From Allobosea sp. BK604 (lineage in GTDB: Bacteria > Pseudomonadota > Alphaproteobacteria > Rhizobiales > Beijerinckiaceae), in assembly GCF_004341515.1 (NCBI RefSeq), contig NZ_SLZF01000002.1, forward strand, positions 124,001 to 188,000: a DNA stretch of 64,000 bases. The letters run 5' to 3'. Below are positions 17,237-24,726 of the stretch, in pieces. The position numbers and the translations under genes were made by a program. A model generated the notes under the pieces. The model was not told the origin of the DNA. It saw only the letters and a list, made by a program, of their open reading frames with translations, and did not search any database. Position 1 is the first letter of the stretch, and each line of letters starts with the position of its first letter.

Positions 17237-17277
17237 AGAAAATTCTACACTGGCACAGAAAGTGCTAAGAATTTTCT
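17237..17277. promoter_or_regulatory. Nested dyad between the importer operon and the Lrp-type regulator
   Basis: AGAAAATTCT at 17237-17246 is an exact inverted match to AGAATTTTCT at 17268-17277. Inside it, GCAC (17253-17256) and GTGC (17262-17265) form a second dyad around AGAAA. The arrangement sits 23 bases before the regulator start and about 90 before the importer operon. Lrp/AsnC proteins bind spaced AT-rich dyads and often repress their own gene, so this is the best operator candidate. Confidence 0.6.
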
Positions 17278-17299
17278 CCGCCGGCATAGGCTGAAGAGA

Positions 17300-17767
17300 A
17301 TGGATGCGATCGACCGTAAAATTCTGACCGTCCTGCAGAGCGACGCCAACATCTCGATCGCGGAGCTCGCCGACCGGGTCGGCCTGTCGCAGACTCCGTG
17401 CTGGAAGCGGATTCAGCGCCTGGAAGCGACCGGCGTCATCACCAAGCGCGTCGCGCTGGTGGCGCCGGAGAAGATCGGCCTGGGGCTGACCGTCTTCGTG
17501 CAGATCGAGACCGCCGACCATTCCGGCCCCTGGCTGGAGAAATTCGCCCAGACCGTCGCCTCTATGCCGGAGGTGATGGAGTTCTATCGGATGGCGGGGG
17601 ATGTCGACTACATGCTGCGCGTCGTCGTCGCCGACATGGCCGCCTATGACAGCTTCTACAAGAAGCTGATCGATACGATCCCGCTCAAGAACGTCACCTC
17701 GCGCTTCGCGATGGAGCGGATCAAGGCGACGACGGCCTATAAGGTGCCGGAATTGCCGAAGGTTTAG
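17300..17767 (+). CDS. Lrp/AsnC-family transcriptional regulator
   Basis: A 155-residue regulator. The helix-turn-helix is at residues 2-50 (MDAIDRKILTVLQSDANISI then AELADRVGLSQTPCWKRIQRL). The C-terminal RAM domain binds small effectors, usually amino acids (VFVQIETADHSGPWLEKFAQ, FYRMAGDVDYMLRVVV). It is transcribed away from the SsuA/TauA-type operon, with a strong dyad between the two, so it probably controls both. The effector may be the imported compound. Confidence 0.92.
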   Translation: MDAIDRKILTVLQSDANISIAELADRVGLSQTPCWKRIQRLEATGVITKRVALVAPEKIGLGLTVFVQIETADHSGPWLEKFAQTVASMPEVMEFYRMAGDVDYMLRVVVADMAAYDSFYKKLIDTIPLKNVTSRFAMERIKATTAYKVPELPKV

Positions 17768-17773
17768 CCTCGC

Positions 17774-17863
17774 CGTCATTGCGAGGAGCGCAGCGACGAA
17801 GCAATCCAGGGGGACTGGGTGCCCGGCCTCCCCTGGATTGCTTCGCTGTGCTCGCCATGACGG
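17774..17863. repeat. Intergenic palindromic repeat, family A copy 2
   Basis: CGTCATTGCGAGGAGCGCAG and CGAAGCAATCCAGG on the left, CCTGGATTGCTTCG and CTCGCCATGACGG on the right. It is the most symmetric copy of family A in the window, folding into a long hairpin. It follows the Lrp-type gene closely and may act as its transcript end. Confidence 0.8.
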
Positions 17864-17965
17864 AATGACATCCGTGCAGCCCCGCCACTTAACTCCGGGT
17901 ACTTGCCCCCGCGCTCGCGCTCCCGCATGAACGGCACCGAAGTTGTCAGAGGAGTGCCGCCTGCC

Positions 17966-18652
17966 ATGTCGAATTACGTAATCGATCCGCCCGCCATCGC
18001 CACGGTGCCGGTCGCGGGTGGCGGGCTCTTCCCGGTGCGGCGCATCTTCTGCGTCGGGCGCAATTACGCCGAGCACACCCGCGAGATGGGCGGGGATCCG
18101 GACCGCGAGGAGCCGTTCTTCTTCACCAAGCCGGCCGATGCCGTCGTGACCGGCGGGGCGGATACGCGCTATCCGACCAAGACCAGCGACCTGCATCACG
18201 AGATGGAGCTCGTCGTCGCGATCGGGAAGGGCGGCAAGGACATCGCCGAGGCCGATGCGCTCGCCCATGTCTACGGCTATGCCGCCGGCCTCGACATGAC
18301 CCGTCGCGACCTGCAGGCCGCCGCCAAGAAGGCCGCCCGTCCCTGGGACATGAGCAAGGGTTTCGACCAGTCGGCGCCGATCGGCGAGATCGTGCCGGCC
18401 GCCAAGGCCGGCCATCCCGATGCCGGGCTGATCGAGCTGAAGGTCAATGGCGCGGTGCGCCAGACCTCCGACCTCGCGAAGATGATCTGGAACGTGCCGG
18501 AGACGATCGCCTACCTGTCCGGACTGGTCGAGCTCGCTCCGGGCGACCTGATCATGACCGGAACGCCGGAGGGCGTCGCCGCCGTCAAGCGCGGCGACCT
18601 GATGGAAGGCACCATCGCCGGCGTCGGCACGGTCAGCACCAAGATCGTCTGA
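17966..18652 (+). CDS. Fumarylacetoacetate hydrolase family protein
   Basis: A 228-residue single-domain FAH enzyme, the size of FAHD1-like acylpyruvate hydrolases and fumarylpyruvate hydrolases. Motifs in order: FCVGRNYAEHTREMG (about 29-43), PFFFTKPADAVV, the metal ligands HHEMELVVAIGKGG (about 77-90) and GYAAGLDMTRRDLQ (about 106-119), and a final DLIMTGTPEGVAAVKRGD. The start at 17966 follows AGAGGAG. It probably cleaves or hydrates a 2-keto acid intermediate and is followed by a DapA-family lyase, suggesting one catabolic path. Confidence 0.88.
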   Translation: MSNYVIDPPAIATVPVAGGGLFPVRRIFCVGRNYAEHTREMGGDPDREEPFFFTKPADAVVTGGADTRYPTKTSDLHHEMELVVAIGKGGKDIAEADALAHVYGYAAGLDMTRRDLQAAAKKAARPWDMSKGFDQSAPIGEIVPAAKAGHPDAGLIELKVNGAVRQTSDLAKMIWNVPETIAYLSGLVELAPGDLIMTGTPEGVAAVKRGDLMEGTIAGVGTVSTKIV

Positions 18653-18760
18653 GCGCTGAATTTTCGAGGGCCCTCTGTCGCGAAGACGACGGAAGGGCCG
18701 CTGCCGCTGTCCTATCAAACACGGCGCCGCGAAGGCGCCTGAAGAGCGAGAGCCACGACC

Positions 18761-19690
18761 ATGCGCCTGACCATCGACGCCGGCGGCGTCTTCCCGATCG
18801 CCCCGACCCCCTTCATGCCCGACGGGGCGATCGACTGGGCGAGCGCCGACCGGCTGTTCGAGTATTATGCGAGCATCGGCTCGGATGGCGTCACCGTGCT
18901 CGGCATCATGGGCGAGGCGCCCAAGCTCGAGCCGGATGAATCGGTCGAGCTGGTCAAGCGCAGCGTCGCGAAGATGGGCGGCAAGCCGATCATCGTCGGC
19001 GTCTCCGCGCCGGGCTTCGCCGCGATGCGCTCGCTGGCGCGGCAGGTGATGGACCTCGGCGCCGGCGCCGTGATGATCGCCCCGCCCTCCTCGCTGCGCA
19101 CCGACGACCAGATCGTCAACTACTACGCCCAGGCGGTCGAGGCGATTGGCACCGACATCCCGTTCGTCATCCAGGATTATCCGTTGACGCTTTCGGTGGT
19201 GATGACGCCGGCCGTGATCCGCCGGATCGTCATGGACAACCCGTCCTGCGTGATGCTGAAGCACGAGGACTGGCCGGGCCTCGAGAAGATCTCGACCCTG
19301 CGCAAGTTCGAGGCTGAAGGCTCGCTGCGCAAGATCGCGATCCTGACCGGCAATGGCGGCCTCTTCCTCGATTTCGAGATGGAGCGCGGCGTCGACGGGG
19401 CGAACACGGGCTACGCCTTCCCCGAGCTGCTGATCGACGTGGTGCGCTTGAGCAAGGAAGGCAAGCGCGACGCCGCCCATGACATCTTCGACGCGCATCT
19501 GCCGCTGCTGCGCTACGAGCAGCAGCAGGGCGTCGGCCTCGCCGTGCGCAAATACGTGATGGCGAAGCGCGGCATCCTCGCCCATGACGCCCAGCGCAAG
19601 CCAGGTGCCGGCCTCACCGCGGCTGCCAAGGCCGAGGTCGACTACCTGCTGGCGCGGCTGGCCAAGCACGATCCGCGCGCGAAGCTCTGA
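18761..19690 (+). CDS. Dihydrodipicolinate synthase (DapA) family lyase
   Basis: A 309-residue (beta/alpha)8 aldolase-type enzyme. Motifs: GVFPIAPTPFMPDG near the start, GVTVLGIMGEAPKL (about residues 47-60), QDYPLT with the family tyrosine (about 139-144), and MLKHEDWPG with the Schiff-base lysine (about residue 164). Family members condense or cleave 2-keto acids with pyruvate. It is unlikely to be the lysine-pathway DapA because the glycine-rich motif and the QDYP wording match catabolic KDG/KDP-type paralogues. It lies 108 bases after the FAH gene and probably shares its pathway. Confidence 0.85.
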   Translation: MRLTIDAGGVFPIAPTPFMPDGAIDWASADRLFEYYASIGSDGVTVLGIMGEAPKLEPDESVELVKRSVAKMGGKPIIVGVSAPGFAAMRSLARQVMDLGAGAVMIAPPSSLRTDDQIVNYYAQAVEAIGTDIPFVIQDYPLTLSVVMTPAVIRRIVMDNPSCVMLKHEDWPGLEKISTLRKFEAEGSLRKIAILTGNGGLFLDFEMERGVDGANTGYAFPELLIDVVRLSKEGKRDAAHDIFDAHLPLLRYEQQQGVGLAVRKYVMAKRGILAHDAQRKPGAGLTAAAKAEVDYLLARLAKHDPRAKL

Positions 19691-19712
19691 GCGAACGACC
19701 GGGCGGGCGGCC

Positions 19713-19939
19713 CCTTCCCTTCTCCCCTTGCGGGAGAAGGTGCCCCGTCAGGGGCGGATGAGGGGTCGCGCCGTCCGAAATCGTTGAGCCTGGTCGAAGC
19801 GCCGCGCGGCAATCGTCGCGCGACCCCTCATCCGTCTCGGCTTCGCCGAGCCACCTTCTCCCGCACCAAAGTCGGGTGTTCCCGACTTTGGCACCGATAT
19901 CTGCCCATCTCGGGCGAGCCCGAGATGGGTGGGAGAAGG
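19713..19939. repeat. Long nested palindromic repeat, family B copy 1
   Basis: A 227-base element starting CCTTCCCTTCTCCCCTTGCG and ending GAGATGGGTGGGAGAAGG, with inner pairs GGAGAAGGTG / CACCTTCTCC, GATGAGGGGTCGCGC / GCGCGACCCCTCATC and CCCATCTCGGGC / GCCCGAGATGGG. A second copy is at 24493. It separates the DapA-family gene from the convergent copper chaperone gene. Confidence 0.8.
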
Positions 19940-19958
19940 AGACCTGCGCCGCCAAGCC

Positions 19959-20450
19959 TCAATGCTTATGACCGCCGCCGGCCGGCTCGCTGCCGCCGCG
20001 GGCGCCCATGCCTTCGACCTTGAACTCGACCTCGATCGTGCCGGCCTTCTCGAAGGTCAGCGTGCCCTTGACCATCTCGTCCTGCTTCAAGGGCTGCTTC
20101 AGCTCCTGGAACATGATGTGGTAGCCGCCGGGCTTGAACTCGACCTTGCCGCCCGGCGGGATCTCGACGCCCTTGTCCAGCTCGCGCATGGTCATGACGC
20201 CGTCCCTGGTGGCCATCTCGTGGATCTCGCCGCGGACGGCGAAGGGAGCGGAGACGGCGACGAGCCGGTCGGGCGTCGTGCCGGTATTCTCGATGGTGAG
20301 ATAGCCACCGCCGACCTTGGCACCGCCCGGCGTGGCGCGCGACCAGGGATGGCCGATCTTGAGGGGGCCGAGCTTGAATTCATGGGCGAAGGCGGCGGTG
20401 CTCGACAGCGCGAGCAGGGCGGCCGCGAGCATGCGAACGGGCTTGTTCAT
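19959..20450 (-). CDS. PCu(A)C periplasmic copper chaperone
   Basis: A 163-residue exported protein with a signal peptide ending AAFAH near residue 23. The core GHPWSRATPGGAKVGGGYLT, then a conserved GEIHEMATRDGVMTMREL and PGGYHIMF, match PCu(A)C proteins, which donate copper(I) to cytochrome oxidase. The His-x-Met pair (HEM) is present; the methionine usually found in the Y-M-T position appears to be leucine (YLT). The tail is rich in Gly and His (GGGHKH), a possible extra metal site. It lies 92 bases downstream of a DUF2946-like gene on the same strand. Confidence 0.85.
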   Translation of the reverse strand: MNKPVRMLAAALLALSSTAAFAHEFKLGPLKIGHPWSRATPGGAKVGGGYLTIENTGTTPDRLVAVSAPFAVRGEIHEMATRDGVMTMRELDKGVEIPPGGKVEFKPGGYHIMFQELKQPLKQDEMVKGTLTFEKAGTIEVEFKVEGMGARGGSEPAGGGHKH

Positions 20451-20542
20451 CGGAAAAATCCTGAAAATGGCTGGCCGCCGGGCGGCCTTGAACCCCTGAG
20501 CGCGGCCTCTTTGGGCGCGGCTTGGGCGGGAAAAGCGATGCG

Positions 20543-20929
20543 TCAGCTGAGAGCTGTGGCCGGCGGGGCGCGTGACTGCGGCAGGCCGAGCAAGACGCCG
20601 CGCGGCAGTCCGGCGGCGAGCAGTTGCGGTGCGGCGACGAGCAGAGCGATCCGGCTGCCGGCAGGCTGGAGCGCCTCGGGCGGGGCCGCGACGATGGGGT
20701 TCGTCGGGCAGCCCTGGCAATGCTGCTGGCCGGCATCGGAGGCCGGCAGGTTCTGGTCCGGAGCCGGCTGGCCCGAACAGAGCACCGCACCATCGAGCGC
20801 CGGATGCGCGGCGAAGGCCGTTGACGGCGCGAGCGCCGCCGCCAGCACCGCCAGCGCATAGGCGCTCGCCAACCAGGCTCCGAGGACGGAGTGGCGCAAG
20901 CGCGCAAGCATGGAGGCGGTGGCCGGCAT
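20543..20929 (-). CDS. DUF2946-like exported protein
   Basis: A 128-residue protein with an N-terminal membrane segment or signal peptide (residues about 14-41, ending AFAAH). The mature part has the cysteine-histidine pattern LCSG near residue 50 and QQHCQGCPT near residue 70, and a second hydrophobic stretch. DUF2946 proteins are small, contain such a CxxC and often sit next to copper genes, as here. A metal-related function is inferred from context. MLARLRHS at 20911 is an alternative start. Confidence 0.65.
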   Translation of the reverse strand: MPATASMLARLRHSVLGAWLASAYALAVLAAALAPSTAFAAHPALDGAVLCSGQPAPDQNLPASDAGQQHCQGCPTNPIVAAPPEALQPAGSRIALLVAAPQLLAAGLPRGVLLGLPQSRAPPATALS

Positions 20930-21077
20930 GCCCTGACATGGACTGCTGTCGCAGCCGGCGTCAAGCGGAGTGCTGTCGCAGGCTGCGCTACGACAAGGAG
21001 CAGGGAGATTTCGCCGGCGGGCCTGCTCCGAAGAAAATCCTTCTCCGGCGCAACGTTTCTTTAAAAGAACGATTGGG
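20930..21077. other. Divergent intergenic region before the methionine leader
   Basis: The DUF2946-like gene and the methionine operon diverge here; the whole gap to the next annotated gene at 21354 is 424 bases. The left 150 bases show no gene or site that I can name. The right part holds a promoter-like site, a SAM-II riboswitch and an upstream ORF, listed separately. Confidence 0.6.
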
Positions 21078-21106
21078 TTGACAAAGAGGACAGTCTCGAC
21101 CAGATT
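21078..21106 (+). promoter_or_regulatory. Sigma-70-like promoter for the methionine operon
   Basis: TTGACA at 21078-21083 is a perfect -35 element. Seventeen bases later CAGATT (21101-21106) is a weak -10. Transcription would begin near 21113, about 20 bases before the SAM-II aptamer, which fits a short leader. Confidence 0.45.
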
Positions 21107-21130
21107 GGCGTCGTCATCGGGCGAGCCCGG

Positions 21131-21187
21131 TGGCCGCGGAGATTTGAGCGAGCAGCTTGCGCCGCGTCACCAAACGCTAAAGCGGAG
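21131..21187 (+). ncRNA. SAM-II riboswitch
   Basis: The sequence shows the SAM-II core: GCCGCGGAGATTTGAGC, then AGCTTGCGCCGCG, then AAACGCTAAAGCGGAG. The stem CGCGG/CCGCG, the conserved GATTTGA and CTTGC, and the terminal GCTAAAG are the class hallmarks (an H-type pseudoknot binding S-adenosylmethionine). The 3' end contains GGAG at 21184-21187, six bases before an ATG at 21194, so SAM binding should hide this ribosome binding site. It heads the methionine importer operon, as expected for a SAM sensor. Confidence 0.85.
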
Positions 21188-21193
21188 TTTGAC

Positions 21194-21274
21194 ATGACCC
21201 TTTCGAAGCCGCCCCAGCCAGCCGTCGCGATCATCCCGGCCGCCTGCTGTTGTCGAATGCAGATCCAGCGCTGA
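21194..21274 (+). CDS. 26-codon upstream ORF with a Cys-Cys-Cys run
   Basis: The reading is MTLSKPPQPAVAIIPAACCC followed by RMQIQR and TGA. Its ribosome binding site (GGAG, spacing six) is the one embedded in the SAM-II aptamer, so this ORF, not a transporter gene, is the direct target of the riboswitch. Codons 18-20 are TGC TGT TGT. Runs of one codon in a short leader peptide are typical of ribosome-stalling attenuation; here charged Cys-tRNA would be sensed. The peptide could alternatively function itself. Expression is inferred from the site geometry only. Confidence 0.6.
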   Translation: MTLSKPPQPAVAIIPAACCCRMQIQR

Positions 21275-21280
21275 ACGACT

Positions 21281-21306
21281 GCCCGCGCCGAGAGCCGGGC
21301 TCCTTT
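21281..21306 (+). promoter_or_regulatory. Hairpin after the Cys-rich upstream ORF
   Basis: GCCCG (21281-21285) can pair with CGGGC (21296-21300), followed by TCCTTT. An alternative GAGCC/GGCTC pairing overlaps it. The element starts 7 bases after the leader stop codon, the place where an attenuator or anti-terminator would be expected. The stem is short and the T-run interrupted, so its role is uncertain. Confidence 0.35.
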
Positions 21307-21353
21307 CCAGTCAGATCCCATTCGAGCGCCGCATCAGCGGCGAAAGGCAGATC

Positions 21354-21569
21354 ATGTCCACCAGCCAGCAAAGCTATGTCATCGAGATCGGCGAGACCCA
21401 GGCCGGACTCGTCAACCGCCGTGCCGATGAGCGCTTCTTCACCTTCATCTCGGCCTCCGCCGCCTTCCGGGCGCTGGAGGGACAGCGCTTCGCGACGCCG
21501 AGCGCAGCCGAGCTCGCGGCGCGCCAGCTCGGCAAGCGTCCGGCAAACCGGACGCGGCTGGCGTCATGA
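21354..21569 (+). CDS. Small hypothetical protein upstream of metNIQ
   Basis: A 71-residue protein (MSTSQQSYVIEIGETQAGLV onward) with GAAAGG before its ATG. It reads like a compact alpha/beta domain: a short strand pair, then FFTFISASAAFRALEGQRF, then a helix AAELAARQLGK. No family recognised. Its stop overlaps the next small gene (ATGA), and both precede metN on the same strand, so they belong to the SAM-II controlled operon. Confidence 0.6.
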   Translation: MSTSQQSYVIEIGETQAGLVNRRADERFFTFISASAAFRALEGQRFATPSAAELAARQLGKRPANRTRLAS

Positions 21570-21769
21570 ACGAGGACAGCGCCAGCTTCCTCGGTGTCTT
21601 CCGCGCCCATTTGGCCGACTGGTTCGAGCACGCCTTCCCGGCCGAGCTTGACCGGGGGCCGGAGAAGGCGCCGACGGAGGACGATGACGAGGCCCGTCGC
21701 CGCTCGATCCACGAGGTCACGCTCGAACAGCTGGGCCTGACCCACTGGTCCTGCCACAGCCAATTCTGA
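21566..21769 (+). CDS. Small acidic hypothetical protein upstream of metN
   Basis: A 67-residue acidic protein: [20 protein letters not shown], then [20 protein letters not shown] and an aromatic end THWSCHSQF. It overlaps the previous gene by four bases and ends four bases before metN, which implies translational coupling through the whole operon. One cysteine near the C-terminus. No family recognised, and no signal peptide. Confidence 0.55.
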   Translation: MNEDSASFLGVFRAHLADWFEHAFPAELDRGPEKAPTEDDDEARRRSIHEVTLEQLGLTHWSCHSQF

Positions 21770-21773
21770 GGAC

Positions 21774-22883
21774 ATGATGAACGCCCCAGTCAGGCGCGAC
21801 GCCTTCAGCGTCGGCGCCGCTCCCCTTCCCATTGCCGACGCGGCGATCCGCTTCGAGAGCGTCGGCAAGGTTTTTCCAGGCCGCTCCGGCCAGGGCGAGG
21901 TCGCAGCTCTGCAAGGCATCGATCTCGCCGTGCCCAAGGGTGCGATCCTCGGCGTGATCGGCCGATCCGGCGCCGGCAAGTCGACGCTCATCCGCCTCGT
22001 CAACGGGCTGGAGCGCGCCTCGTCCGGCCGTGTCCTGCTCGACGGCGAGGACGTGACCAACCTGACCGAGGCCGGCTGGCGGGCGCGCCGCCGCTCGACC
22101 GGGATGATCTTCCAGCATTTCAACCTGCTCTCCTCGCGCACGGTGTTCGACAACGTGGCACTGCCGCTGGAGATCGGGGGCATTCCGAAGGCCGAGATCA
22201 AGGCCCGTGTCGAGAAGCTGCTCGACCTTGTCGGTCTGGCCGACAAGAGCGGGCGCTACCCGGCCGAGCTTTCCGGCGGGCAGAAGCAGCGCGTCGGCAT
22301 CGCCCGGGCGCTGGCGACCGAGCCGAAAGTCCTGCTCTGCGACGAGGCGACCTCAGCCCTCGACCCGGAGACGACGCAATCGATCCTGGCGCTCCTGAAG
22401 CGCGTCAATCGTGAGCTCGGCATCACCATCCTGCTGATCACCCACGAGATCCCCGTTATCAAGGAGATCTGCGACCGGGTCGCGGTGATCGAAGGCGGGC
22501 GCATCGTCGAGCAAGGCGAGACCTTCCCGATCTTCACCAGGCCGCAGCATCCGACCACGGCGCGCTTCGTCGAGACCGTGACCGGTGTCGAGCTGCCGGC
22601 GCATCTCACTGAGCGCCTGCACCAGCAGGCGCAGCCCGGCGATAGCGCCGTGGTCCGCATCACCTTTACCGGCGAGAACGCCACCGCCCCGGTGATCAGC
22701 CGGCTGAGCACCACGATCGGCGTCGACGTCAACATCCTGGCCGGGCGGATCGACGCGATCGCCGGCCAGCCCTTCGGCAGCCTGCTCGTCTCCGTGCCGG
22801 CGCAGGAGCCGGCGCTCAGCGCCATCCTCGGCGCGCTGAACAGTCTCAACCTCAAGGCGGAGGTCATCGGCCATGTCTCCTGA
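21774..22883 (+). CDS. metN: Methionine ABC transporter, ATP-binding protein
   Basis: A 369-residue ATPase. Walker A is GRSGAGKST (about residues 63-71), the signature is [15 protein letters not shown] and Walker B is [16 protein letters not shown], the last two being the MetN wording. The C-terminal NIL domain (about 285-365; [20 protein letters not shown]) binds methionine and inhibits transport when methionine is plentiful. It overlaps metI by 11 bases. The first ATG (21774) is followed by a second at 21777; either may be used. Confidence 0.95.
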   Translation: MMNAPVRRDAFSVGAAPLPIADAAIRFESVGKVFPGRSGQGEVAALQGIDLAVPKGAILGVIGRSGAGKSTLIRLVNGLERASSGRVLLDGEDVTNLTEAGWRARRRSTGMIFQHFNLLSSRTVFDNVALPLEIGGIPKAEIKARVEKLLDLVGLADKSGRYPAELSGGQKQRVGIARALATEPKVLLCDEATSALDPETTQSILALLKRVNRELGITILLITHEIPVIKEICDRVAVIEGGRIVEQGETFPIFTRPQHPTTARFVETVTGVELPAHLTERLHQQAQPGDSAVVRITFTGENATAPVISRLSTTIGVDVNILAGRIDAIAGQPFGSLLVSVPAQEPALSAILGALNSLNLKAEVIGHVS

Positions 22884-23538
22884 GATCATCCGTCTCATCG
22901 TCCAGGCGACCGGCGACACCTTGCTGATGGTCGCGGTCGCGGCCGGCCTGGGCACGGTCTTCGGCCTGCCGCTAGGCGTCTTCCTCGCCACCAGCAAGCG
23001 CGGCGAGCTCTTCGCGGCCCCGGCCGTCAACGCCGCGCTCGGCGCGCTGGTCAACGCGACGCGCTCGACGCCCTTCATCATCCTCGTCGTCGCGATCATC
23101 CCCTTCACCCGGCTGATCGCCGGCACCTCGATCGGCACCAATGCCGCGATGGTGCCGCTGACCATCGCCGCCACGCCCTTCATCGCCCGGCTGATCGAGG
23201 GCGCGATCCGCGAAGTCGACCAGGGGCTGGTCGAGGCCGCGCGCTCGATGGGCGCGACGCCGCTGCAGATCGTGCGCAAGGTGCTGGTGCCAGAGGCGCT
23301 GCCGGCGATCACGCTCGGCCTCACCCTCGCGATCGTCAGCCTGCTCGGCTTCTCGGCCATGGTCGGCGCGGTCGGCGGCGGCGGGCTCGGCGATCTCGGC
23401 ATCCGCTACGGCTACCAGCGCTTCATGCCCGATGTGATGGGCGTCGTCGTCGCGGTGCTGATCGTCCTCGTCCAGACCGTGCAGAGCATCGGCGACCGGC
23501 TGGCGCGCCGGCTCAACAAGCGCCTGCGCCACGCCTGA
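22873..23538 (+). CDS. metI: Methionine ABC transporter, permease
   Basis: A 221-residue MetI permease with five membrane segments. Family landmarks: [20 protein letters not shown] (about 57-76), the ATPase-docking loop [25 protein letters not shown] (about 118-142, read in two pieces), and [22 protein letters not shown] (about 157-178). It forms the MetNI channel as a dimer. Confidence 0.95.
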   Translation: MSPEIIRLIVQATGDTLLMVAVAAGLGTVFGLPLGVFLATSKRGELFAAPAVNAALGALVNATRSTPFIILVVAIIPFTRLIAGTSIGTNAAMVPLTIAATPFIARLIEGAIREVDQGLVEAARSMGATPLQIVRKVLVPEALPAITLGLTLAIVSLLGFSAMVGAVGGGGLGDLGIRYGYQRFMPDVMGVVVAVLIVLVQTVQSIGDRLARRLNKRLRHA

Positions 23539-23583
23539 CCCTCCTTTTCCATTCCCGTTCAGACCAAGCTCAAGGAGCCTTCC

Positions 23584-24384
23584 ATGTCCGTCATCACCCG
23601 CCGCACTGCGCTCTTCGCCTCGGCTGCGCTTGCGCTCACCCTGTCCGTGCCGGTGTTCGCCCAGCAGAACCAGGTCATCCGCATCGGCGCCTCGCCCGGT
23701 CCGCATGCCGAGATCCTGGAGAAGGTGAAGCCGCTCGCCGCCAAGAAGGGGCTCGACCTCAAGGTGATCGAGTTCTCCGACTATGTCGTGCCGAACCAGG
23801 CGCTCGATGCCGGCGAGCTCGAGGCCAATTCCTTCCAGAACCAGCCCTATCTCGACAACCAGGTGAAGGATCGCGGCTACAAGCTGGTCAGCGTCGGCCT
23901 CACCGTGAACTTCCCGCTCGGCATCTATTCGTCCAAGTACAAGAACTGGTCGGAGGTGCCTGACGGCGCGACCATCGCGATCCAGAACGACCCGACCAAT
24001 GGCGGCCGCTCGCTGCTGCTCCTGCAGGACAAGGGCGTGATCAAGCTCAAGGACGGCGTCGGCTTCAAGCCGACCGTCGCCGACATCACCGCCAATCCGA
24101 AGAAGCTGAAGATCATCGAGATCGACGCCGCCCAGACGCCGCGCTCGCTCTCCGACGTCGCGGCTGCCGCGATCAACACCAATTACGCCGTCGACGCCAA
24201 GATCGAGCCGACCTCCGCCATCCTGCGCGAGGATCCGAAAGGTCCTTATGTGAACCTGATCGCAGTTCGCGAGGCCGATAAGGATAAAGCTTGGGTGAAG
24301 TCGCTGCTCGAAGTCTACCACTCGCCGGAGATCAAGGCCTTCGTGGCCGATCGTTTCAAGGGTTCGGTCCTGGCGGGCTGGTAA
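23584..24384 (+). CDS. metQ: Methionine-binding protein
   Basis: A 266-residue NlpA/MetQ-family binding protein with a signal peptide ending in VFAQQ near residue 23; there is no lipobox cysteine, so it is a free periplasmic protein. Landmarks: IRIGASPGPHAEILEKVKPL, EFSDYVVPNQALDAGELEAN, QNQPYLD, IAIQNDPTNGGRSLLLLQD and a final VADRFKGSVLAGW. It delivers methionine to MetNI. It is the last gene of the SAM-II-controlled operon. Confidence 0.95.
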   Translation: MSVITRRTALFASAALALTLSVPVFAQQNQVIRIGASPGPHAEILEKVKPLAAKKGLDLKVIEFSDYVVPNQALDAGELEANSFQNQPYLDNQVKDRGYKLVSVGLTVNFPLGIYSSKYKNWSEVPDGATIAIQNDPTNGGRSLLLLQDKGVIKLKDGVGFKPTVADITANPKKLKIIEIDAAQTPRSLSDVAAAAINTNYAVDAKIEPTSAILREDPKGPYVNLIAVREADKDKAWVKSLLEVYHSPEIKAFVADRFKGSVLAGW

Positions 24385-24433
24385 GGCCTGAACACGTTCC
24401 TCCCACCTGGCCCGCAGCGAGGCCGGGCACCTG

Positions 24434-24464
24434 CCCCGGATGCGACGAGCATCCGGGGCTTTTC
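24434..24464 (+). terminator. Terminator of the methionine operon
   Basis: CCCCGGATGC and GCATCCGGGG form a perfect 10-bp stem with loop GACGA, followed by CTTTTC. It lies 50 bases after the metQ stop. Confidence 0.75.
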
Positions 24465-24492
24465 ATTGGGCGGAATGCTCAGTGAGAGCGCG

Positions 24493-24718
24493 CCTTCCCT
24501 TCTCCCCTTGCGGGAGAAGGTGCCGCGGCAGCGGCGGATGAGGGGTCGCGCCGCCTGTTATCGGTGAAATCAAAAAAGGGCCGCGCGGCAATCGTCGCGC
24601 GCGCCCTCATCCGTCCCGGCTTCGCCTGTCTGCTTTCTCCCGCACCAAAGTCGGGTGTTCCCGACCTCGCCGCCTCCATCTGCCCATCTCGGGCAAGCCC
24701 GAGATGGGTGGGAGAAGG
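24493..24718. repeat. Long nested palindromic repeat, family B copy 2
   Basis: A 226-base copy of the element at 19713-19939, sharing both ends, the central CGCGCGGCAATCGTCGCGCG-type block and the segment CTCCCGCACCAAAGTCGGGT. The middle spacer differs. It lies between convergent metQ and the phytase-like gene. Confidence 0.8.
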
Positions 24719-24726
24719 GGATGGCC

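Noticed and set aside
17228..19669. Open frame of 813 codons on the minus strand
   Set aside because: It spans antisense of three good genes (Lrp-type, FAH, DapA family) and their intergenic repeats; no protein features.
18761..19690. Lysine-pathway dapA
   Set aside because: No lysine genes nearby, it follows an FAH hydrolase, and the active-site wording (QDYPLT, MLKHEDWPG) is closer to catabolic paralogues.
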